In this document: positions 1 through 5,540 of the stretch, piece by piece
How the letters are laid out: each line of letters opens with the position of its first letter
How positions within the stretch are numbered: the stretch's first letter is position 1
From: Sandaracinaceae bacterium
GTDB taxonomy: Bacteria; Myxococcota_A; Polyangia; Polyangiales; Sandaracinaceae
Direction: 5' to 3'
Length of the DNA: 5,540 bases
Assembly (NCBI GenBank): GCA_025056955.1
Contig: JANWYL010000197.1
Span: forward strand, 1 to 5,540
The notes under the pieces: generated by a model
Databases searched by the model: none
The model's input: the letters and a program-made list of their open reading frames with translations, nothing else
Told to the model about the DNA's origin: nothing
Made by a program: the position numbers and the translations under genes

Positions 1-274
1 GGGCTCGCTCCCTCCGAAACACCTCACGCACCACCCGCTTCACTCGGTTGCGCCTTACGGCACTCCCCACTTTTCTGCTCACAGACACCCCAAGGCGGGA
101 AGGTGCGTCATCTCCTCTTTTCATCACCCAAATCACGAAGCGAGGGGTGTGGATGCGAACACCTTCGCTTTGAACCCGCTCAAACTCTTTCTTTTTGCGA
201 ATGCGGTCTTTTTTACGAAACGCCTCACTTTTTCTAGGGGCAGCTTGGCAAGGCTTTGGGAGGTCCAAGGGCAC
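1..274 (-). CDS. rnpA: Ribonuclease P protein component (RnpA), C-terminus cut by window edge
   Basis: This is the protein subunit of ribonuclease P, which helps the RNA subunit trim the 5' leader from precursor tRNAs in the cytoplasm. Ninety-one codons are visible and the frame is open at the left edge; the family is usually about 110-130 residues, so the C-terminus lies outside. The signature is clear: RIRKKKEFERV at about residues 24-34, RLGVSVSRKVG at about 60-70, and the RNR-type box RRNRVKR at 74-80, followed by VVREVFRR. The protein is very basic, as expected. The frame is open from the rpmH stop codon, and its only usable starts before the conserved part are GTG at 274-272 or TTG at 268-266; no ATG exists. 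I chose the GTG because a weak GAG lies five bases upstream. It starts six bases after the rpmH stop, so it is probably translationally coupled. About 23 residues precede the conserved region, longer than usual. Identity is near certain and the start is uncertain. Confidence 0.95.
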   Translation of the reverse strand, partial: MPLDLPKPCQAAPRKSEAFRKKDRIRKKKEFERVQSEGVRIHTPRFVIWVMKRGDDAPSRLGVSVSRKVGSAVRRNRVKRVVREVFRRERA

Positions 275-280
275 AGGCGC

Positions 281-430
281 TCATTTTTTATAGCATGTTG
301 GTGCAAGCCGCTTTCTGCCTTTGGCACGGCGACGGGCCAAAACCCGGCGACCGCCTTTTGTGGCCATGCGGGCGCGAAAGCCGTGCGTGCGAAGGCGACG
401 AGTGCGGTGAGGCTGGTAGGTGCGCTTCAT
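281..430 (-). CDS. rpmH: 50S ribosomal protein L34
   Basis: This small basic protein of the large ribosomal subunit is 49 residues long, within the family's usual 44-50. The translation starts MKRTYQPHRTRRLRTHGF and continues with RARMATKGGRRVLARRRAKG, which is the L34 signature almost residue for residue. Only the tail after GRKRL (APTCYKK) departs from the common ending. The ATG at 430-428 has a strong Shine-Dalgarno GAGGGG five bases upstream. rnpA follows six bases after the stop codon, the conserved rpmH-rnpA order. An out-of-frame ATG overlaps the stop codon (ATGA) but leads only to a 16-codon dead end. A TTGACA promoter lies about 40-70 bases upstream. Identification is secure. Confidence 0.98.
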   Translation of the reverse strand: MKRTYQPHRTRRLRTHGFRARMATKGGRRVLARRRAKGRKRLAPTCYKK

Positions 431-435
431 GGCAT

Positions 436-441
436 CCCCTC
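436..441 (-). promoter_or_regulatory. Shine-Dalgarno of rpmH
   Basis: On the minus strand the sequence GAGGGG stands five bases before the rpmH ATG, an optimal spacing for 16S rRNA pairing. It fixes the rpmH start and is the strongest ribosome binding site in the window; the other genes have weak ones. Confidence 0.85.
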
Positions 442-468
442 ATTTTTCAACCAATGGAGCGGGCACTA

Positions 469-497
469 ATCCAAGCACGCCCTTTGCGATGTGTCAA
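469..497 (-). promoter_or_regulatory. Sigma70-type promoter for rpmH-rnpA
   Basis: Read on the minus strand, a perfect -35 box TTGACA (497-492) is followed after exactly 17 bases by TTGGAT (474-469), which matches the TATAAT consensus at three of six positions. Transcription would start near 462, giving a leader of roughly 30 bases that contains the GAGGGG ribosome binding site. Position and strand fit a housekeeping promoter for the rpmH-rnpA pair. The -10 is poor, so the assignment is a prediction from consensus only. Confidence 0.55.
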
Positions 498-538
498 GGC
501 CTATCGCCATTCGCTTGCACAAAGGGTAGACTCTTTTC

Positions 539-2536
539 GTGCGCAGCATCGGTTGGTGTTTTTTGGGACTCTTGTTTCTCATCGCTTCCTGCGAGGCCGA
601 AAGGCCCCTAAGCCTCACCTCTCCGAGTGCCCGCATGGATTTCGCAAGCGAGGATTTTTTCGCTGCTCCGTGGCCAAGCGAACACTTGCGAGATGCAAGT
701 GGTCGCATCGATATCTCGCGCTTTTCCGCTGGCTCCAATCGCCTCGTTGCTGCGATTGTCGGAGCCCTCGCCCAAGCCAGTGGCTTTGGCACAACGAGTG
801 GCATACAAATCACGTGGACCGATCCCATCGATCCCGCCTCGCTCCAAACCCAGGTCCCGAGTGGTACCCCTGAAGACAAAGTCCAGCTCATCGCAATTGA
901 CGGCCCTCATCGAGGCCAACGGGTACCCATTCGGGTGTTTGTGAGGGACTCAAGCGGGCCTTGGGGAGCTCGAAATGTGCTCACTGCGCTTCCGGTGCAG
1001 GGCCTGCCTCTAGCGCCCCAAACGCTCTATGCCTTGGTCGTGCGAAAGGGCTTGCGCACACCTGAAGGGCGCTTTTTCGTCCAGGCCCCAGCGCTTCGCC
1101 TCTTGCGAGAAGGCAAAGCCCCAGCTGGCCTTGAGGGGGAGGCCCTTGAGGCCTATCGCCAAGCCCTTGCAACCCTCGAGGAGCTTGGTCTCGTTGGAGA
1201 CGATCTTTTGGCTTTGGCCGTGTTCCGTACCCAAGACCCAACTCAAGTGATGAGGCAAGCTGCAGCAAGAACCCTGGCCCGAATTCAGCCGCGCCGCCCC
1301 TTCGTGCGCAAGGAGCTTTTTGACGACTACTGCGTTTACGAAAGCACCGCGATGGTCCCTGTGTACCAGGAAGGCGAAGCACCATACACCACAAGAGGTG
1401 GCGCCTGGCAGTGGGATGGGGACATGCTCCGCCTCGACCACGAAGAGGAAGCCCGGATTCTCCTTACCCTGCCCCGCCAACCCATGCCGCCCGAAGGATT
1501 CCCCCTCCTCCTTCTCATCCGAACGGGGGCTGGGGGTGATCGCCCCCTGGTCGAGCGCGGGCCGCGCGCCATGCGGGGGGCTCCAGCAATTCGGCCTGGC
1601 ACCGGCCTGGCCCTTGACCTTGCCAAAATCGGCTGGGCAGGAATCAGCATCGATGGCCCCCACGGTGGCCTCCGCAACCGCACAGGCGGTGACGAGCAAT
1701 TTCTTGTCTTTAACGTCCAAAACCCCATTGCCCTTCGCGACAACCTCCGGCAGTCCGCGTTGGAGCTCGTTCTTCTTGCGCGTTCGCTTGAATTCTTTGA
1801 GATCGATGCCTCCGACTGCCCAGGTCTTGAGAACGCCAACGTGCGCTTTGATCTTCGATTCCTAAGCCTTCTTGGGCACTCGATGGGCGCGAGCATTGCT
1901 CCCCTTGTTGCAGCAGTGGAAACGCGATTCCGAGCCATCATCCTTTCTGGGGCAGGTGCGAGCTGGATTGAAAACATCCTCCACAAGCAAAGCCCTGTCC
2001 GCGCCAAAGCCATTGCAGAAGCCTTGCTCGGCTATCGAAGCAGCCAAGAAGGCCTCACGGAATCAGATCCAGTGCTCAATTTTTTGCAGTGGGGAGGCGA
2101 AGAAGCCGACGCAGCTGTTTATGCCCCATTGATTTTGGCGCATGAATCTCCCCCCCATGTCCTCGTCTTCCAAGGCATTGTTGATACCTACATCCCACCT
2201 CCTGTGGCCAACGCCCTCACTTTGGCCCTTCAGCTGGATGTGGCAGGTCCTGTCATCGACAAAAGCGAAGTGCGCTTGAGCCACTTTGAGTCAGTTCTCG
2301 ATGTCTTGCCCCTCTCTGGAGGGCGAGGGCTTGGCTATCCGGTTCGAGGCAACCAAAGCAAAGGAGGCCTCTCCCTCACCCGTGTGCTCACCCAGCATGC
2401 CGAAGATGGCATCGAAGATGGCCACGAAGTGCTTTGGCAGCGGGAGGAAGTGCGGAAGCAACTCCGCTGCTTTTTGCACTCCCTTGCCCGTGGAACCCCT
2501 CAAGTGATCGACCCATCAAGCCCGCAATGCCCCTAG
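539..2536 (+). CDS. Lipoprotein with Ig-like N-terminus and alpha/beta-hydrolase (lipase/esterase-like) domain
   Basis: The 665-residue product starts with a lipoprotein signal: Arg2, a hydrophobic stretch at about residues 4-16 and the lipobox IASC, with the lipidated Cys at 18. Glu follows the Cys, which under the E. coli rule favours the outer membrane. Residues about 40-60 (PWPSEHL, then DASGRID) and 88-185 (ITWTDPIDPASL; LPLAPQTLYALVV followed by GLRTPEG) look like the Ig-like N-terminal part of large secreted bacterial lipases. The hydrolase part spans about 300-650. The nucleophile elbow GHSMG is at 446-450 (Ser448), the likely acid is Asp549 in QGIVDTYIPP, and the likely base is His629 in EDGHEVLW, giving the usual Ser-Asp-His order. 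It should hydrolyse an ester, but the substrate is unknown. The GTG start is the first possible after an in-frame stop at 527-529 and gives a complete signal peptide. The AAGGG at 522-526 is 12 bases away, too far for a good ribosome binding site. The gene stands alone, divergent from rpmH. Confidence 0.88.
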   Translation: MRSIGWCFLGLLFLIASCEAERPLSLTSPSARMDFASEDFFAAPWPSEHLRDASGRIDISRFSAGSNRLVAAIVGALAQASGFGTTSGIQITWTDPIDPASLQTQVPSGTPEDKVQLIAIDGPHRGQRVPIRVFVRDSSGPWGARNVLTALPVQGLPLAPQTLYALVVRKGLRTPEGRFFVQAPALRLLREGKAPAGLEGEALEAYRQALATLEELGLVGDDLLALAVFRTQDPTQVMRQAAARTLARIQPRRPFVRKELFDDYCVYESTAMVPVYQEGEAPYTTRGGAWQWDGDMLRLDHEEEARILLTLPRQPMPPEGFPLLLLIRTGAGGDRPLVERGPRAMRGAPAIRPGTGLALDLAKIGWAGISIDGPHGGLRNRTGGDEQFLVFNVQNPIALRDNLRQSALELVLLARSLEFFEIDASDCPGLENANVRFDLRFLSLLGHSMGASIAPLVAAVETRFRAIILSGAGASWIENILHKQSPVRAKAIAEALLGYRSSQEGLTESDPVLNFLQWGGEEADAAVYAPLILAHESPPHVLVFQGIVDTYIPPPVANALTLALQLDVAGPVIDKSEVRLSHFESVLDVLPLSGGRGLGYPVRGNQSKGGLSLTRVLTQHAEDGIEDGHEVLWQREEVRKQLRCFLHSLARGTPQVIDPSSPQCP

Positions 2537-4464
2537 CCTATCCCAAGGGCTTTGAGCTTTTTGTGCAACCCCTCGCGGGTGATGCCAAGGGCCCGTGCCG
2601 TTTGGCTTTTATTTCCCCCATAAATTTGGAGGGCCTCGCGGAGCACCCTGCGCTCGAGTTCCTCCATCGTTTCACGCAAGCTCCCTCGTAAAAGCAGCCT
2701 TCCTTCAGGGTTCAGTTCTTCGATGCGATAGATGCGAGGGCTCAAATGCTCTGGGCGTATGAATTCGCCCTCTTCAGCCTGAATCACAATGCGCTGAACT
2801 TCATTTTCAAGCTCTCGAACATTTCCCGGCCAAGAGTAACGGCACAGGTGCTCCATCGCTTCTTGGCTAAAGCCAAGCACGTGCTTTCCAAACTCGGTTG
2901 AGTACTTACGCAAAAAGTAGTTGGCAAGGTGAGGAATGTCTGCCACCCTTTCTCTTAAGGGCGGCACCTGAATGGGAAAAACCTTCAGCCGGTAATAGAG
3001 ATCCTCGCGAAAGCGCCCCTCAGCCACCTCCTTTTCGAGTTTTTTGTTGGTCGCAGCCACGATTCGCACGTCAACCTTGATGGTTTTGGTATGGCCAATT
3101 GGACGAATTTCGCCCTCTTGAAGCACGCGCAAAAGCTTTGCTTGAAGCTGAAGGGGCATTTCGGCAACTTCATCAAGAAAAAGGGTACCCCCGTCAGCAA
3201 GTTCGAAAAGGCCTTTTTTGTCTTCCGTTGCACCGGTGAAGCTGCCTCTTTTATGGCCGAAGAGCTCGCTCTCCAAGAGATTGTCGGGCACAGCCGCGCA
3301 GTTTTGAGCGACAAAAAGGCGGTCGCGACGGTCAGACCAGTAGTGCAAAGCCGAAGCCACAAGCTCTTTGCCAACCCCCGTTTCGCCCTCGATGAGAACA
3401 GTCACCCTCGTATTGGCAACCCTCCGCACATGGTCAAACACACGGCGCATGGCCTCGGATTCGCCAATGATCATCACTTCCCGGCGCTTCTCCTCACGCT
3501 TTTTGAGGAAAAGGTTCTCCCTCCGCTCGCGTTCTTCTGCGATCCGCAGCTTGTGATAAAGCTGAGCGTGGCAAAAGGCTTGCCCTGCAGATTGACCAAG
3601 CAGGGCAACGACATCGAGATCGCGCTGGCGAAAAATCCCTGTCCCATCTCGGTTATCAACTTGAAGGACGCCAATAATTTCTTCCCCCCTCCAAAGCGGC
3701 ACCCCGATTGTGCTGTAAATGTGGGCCTTTATGATCGATGCGGTCTCTCCGACTTCCCGCTTGGCATCTGCCACGAGCACCGCCGCTCGCTCCTCAACGA
3801 CCCGCTTCACAATGCTTCGCGAAATCGGAATCGGCTCAGTCGAAGGCCCGCGCCGGAGGCGGGTGCCTACAGGCACGTAGCGGGGCAAGCGCCCGCCATC
3901 GCCCTCATCTTCCCTAAGGGCCACTGTGACGTGGGTCGCAAGGGGCAAAAGGCGAAAGACTTGGCGGGCCACGGCATCGATCAAAGGCTCGATCTCAAGG
4001 GTGCCTGCGATCTCTTTTTGGGCTTCATAAAGCAGGCGCAAAAGCGCTGCATCGCTTTCGAGATCCGCTTCGACCCGGCTGATCTCAGCCACCCGCCGCA
4101 AGCCAACCACCCGGCCTTGCTCACTTTCCGCACTGATATCGAGCCTCACCTTCAATTTGACAGGCGACTCCACATCCCCAAGCCAAATTTCATCACCATC
4201 GCAGATCACGGCTTCTCGGCCCGCGCTTTTTGAAACATCGATCACCTCCCCCCCTCTCCAGAGCCGCGTTCCATTTGTGCTCTGGAGATCCCGTATCACA
4301 TATCGATCAACCGCCCAAAGAACGAGCGCATGTTCCCCTGAAACATGCCAATCCTGCAGGACCAATTCGTTGCTTTCTGAACGCCCAATTCGAATGAGGT
4401 CATTGTCGCCCTCAAAGACCTTTCCCTTCTCTTCTCCGCTCAATACCTCCAACCGCACCGTCAT
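2533..4464 (-). CDS. Sigma54-dependent transcriptional activator with FHA and GAF domains
   Basis: This 643-residue enhancer-binding protein uses ATP hydrolysis to open promoters bound by sigma54 RNA polymerase. Its N-terminus is an FHA domain (about 1-110) with IGRSESNELVL at 26-36, S42 and H45, and STNGT at 62-66. FHA domains bind phosphothreonine, so a Ser/Thr kinase is the likely input; no receiver domain is present. A GAF domain follows (about 150-305), then a charged helical linker (about 302-330). The AAA+ domain has Walker A GETGVGKE (360-367), the sigma54-contact loop GSFTGA (407-412, Ser for the common Ala), Walker B TLFLDE (427-432), the arginine-rich FREDLYYRL stretch (485-493) and WPGNVREL (545-552). 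A Fis-type helix-turn-helix ends the protein (GGNKSQTARALGITREGL, 616-633). FHA motif SRxH reads SGEH here. The ATG has only a weak GAG five bases upstream. It follows the HEAT gene by 46 bases, probably in one operon. The family is certain; the regulon is unknown. Confidence 0.97.
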   Translation of the reverse strand: MTVRLEVLSGEEKGKVFEGDNDLIRIGRSESNELVLQDWHVSGEHALVLWAVDRYVIRDLQSTNGTRLWRGGEVIDVSKSAGREAVICDGDEIWLGDVESPVKLKVRLDISAESEQGRVVGLRRVAEISRVEADLESDAALLRLLYEAQKEIAGTLEIEPLIDAVARQVFRLLPLATHVTVALREDEGDGGRLPRYVPVGTRLRRGPSTEPIPISRSIVKRVVEERAAVLVADAKREVGETASIIKAHIYSTIGVPLWRGEEIIGVLQVDNRDGTGIFRQRDLDVVALLGQSAGQAFCHAQLYHKLRIAEERERRENLFLKKREEKRREVMIIGESEAMRRVFDHVRRVANTRVTVLIEGETGVGKELVASALHYWSDRRDRLFVAQNCAAVPDNLLESELFGHKRGSFTGATEDKKGLFELADGGTLFLDEVAEMPLQLQAKLLRVLQEGEIRPIGHTKTIKVDVRIVAATNKKLEKEVAEGRFREDLYYRLKVFPIQVPPLRERVADIPHLANYFLRKYSTEFGKHVLGFSQEAMEHLCRYSWPGNVRELENEVQRIVIQAEEGEFIRPEHLSPRIYRIEELNPEGRLLLRGSLRETMEELERRVLREALQIYGGNKSQTARALGITREGLHKKLKALGIG

Positions 4465-4474
4465 GCTCGCTCAA

Positions 4475-4489
4475 AAGAACTGAGTTCTT
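4475..4489. repeat. Inverted repeat just upstream of the FHA activator gene
   Basis: AAGAACT and AGTTCTT form a perfect 7-bp inverted repeat around a single central base, ending 11 bases before the activator's ATG. As DNA it has the shape of an operator half-site pair. As mRNA it could form only a weak 6-bp hairpin with a three-base loop next to the ribosome binding site. No matching regulator is recognised. Confidence 0.5.
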
Positions 4490-4497
4490 GGTTCTTG
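4484..4497. repeat. Tandem direct repeat GTTCTTG x2
   Basis: Two adjacent copies of GTTCTTG lie in the HEAT-activator gap. The first copy overlaps the right arm of the inverted repeat at 4475-4489, so the gap contains three related GTTCTT-type sites, one of them inverted. It may be a binding site cluster or a short slippage duplication. Confidence 0.45.
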
Positions 4498-4499
4498 TT

Positions 4500-4513
4500 T
4501 GATCAAGAGATCA
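4500..4513. repeat. Short inverted repeat over the HEAT gene stop codon
   Basis: TGATC and GATCA are 5-bp arms around a 4-base loop, and the element includes the stop codon of the HEAT-repeat gene. The stem is short and has no U-run after it on the minus strand, so it is not a convincing intrinsic terminator. That is consistent with read-through into the activator gene. Confidence 0.35.
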
Positions 4514-5540
4514 TGAAGACCTGCGTGCTGCCAAGCGGGCCTGGATAGCCAGCGCAAGACGGCTCACCTGGTTCCAAATGGCCCGTCCTTCTTCTGTGCG
4601 TTTGAGCTCCTCAATGCGTTTGACCGCTTCATCGCTCCCCTTGGTCGCCACAAAGTCGAGGGCATAAAGCACCTCTGTGCGCACTTCTGCTTTTGGATGA
4701 CCAAGTTTCTCAATGAGGGCCTTGATCGCCTCCTCGTTATTTACCCCATAACGCGCGATCATGTGACAGGCCTTCCGGACCACAACAGGCTCTGAGTCCG
4801 AAAGCTTCTTGATCCAGCAAGCAAGGTCTGCGTTGCATTCCTGGATGGGAGCAAAAAGATCTGACAGCTCAAGCATGCCATCGCGGGTATCACCTTGTGG
4901 CTCGGCCTCAAAGAGGCGCTTGAGGGGCACTGCCTCATCCCCATTGGCCAAAAGAATCGCTGCTTGAAAAGCATGCACGCGAATGAAGGGGTCTTCTTCC
5001 TGGCCCCGTCCTGGCCGTTGGGCCTTCTGCACGAAGAATGGGATGAGCTCTGGATCGATAAGGTGTTGCATGATGACAAGCACCTGTGGACGCGTCGGCA
5101 CCTTGACACGGTTGAAAACCTGGATGAGGGCTTCTCGGATGCGTTTTGTGTCTTCTGGCGCCCGGTGGATCGATGCGAGTGCAGCGGCTGCTGAGATCAT
5201 CCGCATCTCGTCCGCAGGATCCTCTTCCACCGAATCTGGTTTCTCACCAGGATCCAGCTGGTTGGTTTCACGGATGAGGGCATCGATCGCTTCGCGAAAG
5301 CCGAGTTGACCCAGTGCATAAGAAGCCTCAGACGCGACGATGGCTTCAGGACGAAGCTGGGCAGCCGCCTGGGGATCGCGTTTTCGGATGGCCTCAATGT
5401 AATTTGAAGCGATTCGATTCGCATCTTCGTTTTTGCCTTCAAGCGTGCGAAGGAGGGGCTCAAGGGCTGGCCTCCCAATCCGCACAAGCGCCTGGGGCGC
5501 CACATCATTCATCCGCATTTGGGGATTATTGGGATCAAAG
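4511..5540 (-). CDS. HEAT-repeat protein, N-terminus beyond window edge
   Basis: The visible 342 codons encode an all-helical protein of HEAT/PBS-lyase-type repeats, a scaffold that usually binds other proteins; no catalytic motif is seen. Counting from the first visible Met (5518), repeat-like helical pairs lie at about 6-28 (ALVRIGRPALEPLLRTL), 62-84 (EASYALGQLGFREAIDALI), 104-137, 178-204, 244-271 and 277-306 (AEVRTEVLYALDF). A charged acidic insert sits at about 88-104. That Met is probably not the start: the same frame stays open upstream to the edge with FDPNNPQ, and the repeat reads straight through it. No signal peptide can be judged because the N-terminus is missing. The gene precedes the FHA activator by 46 bases on the same strand, so an operon is likely and the product may act in the same signalling pathway, which is inference. 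I recognise no specific named family. Confidence 0.88.
   Translation of the reverse strand, partial: FDPNNPQMRMNDVAPQALVRIGRPALEPLLRTLEGKNEDANRIASNYIEAIRKRDPQAAAQLRPEAIVASEASYALGQLGFREAIDALIRETNQLDPGEKPDSVEEDPADEMRMISAAAALASIHRAPEDTKRIREALIQVFNRVKVPTRPQVLVIMQHLIDPELIPFFVQKAQRPGRGQEEDPFIRVHAFQAAILLANGDEAVPLKRLFEAEPQGDTRDGMLELSDLFAPIQECNADLACWIKKLSDSEPVVVRKACHMIARYGVNNEEAIKALIEKLGHPKAEVRTEVLYALDFVATKGSDEAVKRIEELKRTEEGRAIWNQVSRLALAIQARLAARRSS

Noticed and set aside
133..327. A 64-codon minus-strand frame over the rpmH-rnpA junction
   Set aside because: It is the wrong frame for both genes. The conserved L34 and RnpA residues lie in the adjacent frame.
494..509. A sigma54-like TGGC...TTGA sequence upstream of rpmH on the minus strand
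   Set aside because: The spacing between the two elements is one base too long for a -24/-12 promoter and the rest of the consensus is absent. The overlapping TTGACA fits a sigma70-type promoter better.
431..538. Possible replication origin elements near rpmH
   Set aside because: No DnaA box such as TTATCCACA or its complement was seen in the gap, and it has no AT-rich unwinding stretch.
256..873. A 205-codon plus-strand frame crossing rpmH, the divergent gap and the lipoprotein gene start
   Set aside because: It runs antisense over rpmH, whose identity is certain, and overlaps the lipoprotein gene in another frame. Its product shows no recognisable domain.
1010..1720. A 236-codon minus-strand open frame inside the lipoprotein gene
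   Set aside because: It is also codon-aligned antisense to a gene with clear lipobox and catalytic motifs. It has no ribosome binding site or recognisable domain.
3091..4233. A 380-codon open frame on the plus strand inside the activator gene
   Set aside because: It is codon-aligned antisense to the activator, so it only needs that gene to avoid TTA, CTA and TCA codons, which its GC-leaning codon use does. The real gene has a full set of family motifs and this frame has none.

Overview
The window is an ordinary, densely coded bacterial chromosomal segment of moderately high G+C. It holds five protein genes with almost no free intergenic space. A lipoprotein hydrolase with an Ig-like N-terminus, an FHA-GAF-sigma54 activator and a HEAT-repeat protein sit next to rpmH-rnpA. 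This mix recalls Myxococcota and related former Deltaproteobacteria, but that is inference from gene content, not proof.

Layout. Positions 1-274 (minus) carry the ribonuclease P protein gene rnpA, cut by the left edge and starting at a non-ATG codon. Positions 281-430 (minus) carry rpmH, ribosomal protein L34. A 108-bp divergent gap (431-538) holds a Shine-Dalgarno and a good sigma70-type promoter for rpmH-rnpA. Positions 539-2536 (plus) encode a secreted lipoprotein with an alpha/beta-hydrolase (lipase/esterase-like) catalytic part. Positions 2533-4464 (minus) encode a sigma54-dependent transcription activator with an N-terminal FHA domain. It converges on the lipoprotein gene, and the two stop codons share one CTAG. 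A 46-bp gap (4465-4510) with small inverted and direct repeats separates it from a HEAT-repeat protein gene (4511-5540, minus) whose reading frame is still open at the right edge.

How the genes relate. rpmH-rnpA is the conserved housekeeping pair for ribosome assembly and tRNA 5' processing, and is often close to the replication origin. The HEAT-repeat gene and the FHA activator lie head to tail with a short gap and are probably co-transcribed from a promoter outside the window. That suggests, without proving, that the HEAT protein belongs to the same signalling circuit. The lipoprotein gene stands alone, and no sigma54-type promoter was seen in front of it, so there is no evidence that the neighbouring activator controls it.

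I found no mobile element, CRISPR array, tRNA or rRNA, and no convincing new system. The points most worth a second look are the non-ATG start of rnpA, the FHA activator with its HEAT partner, the repeats in their gap, and the CTAG stop overlap.
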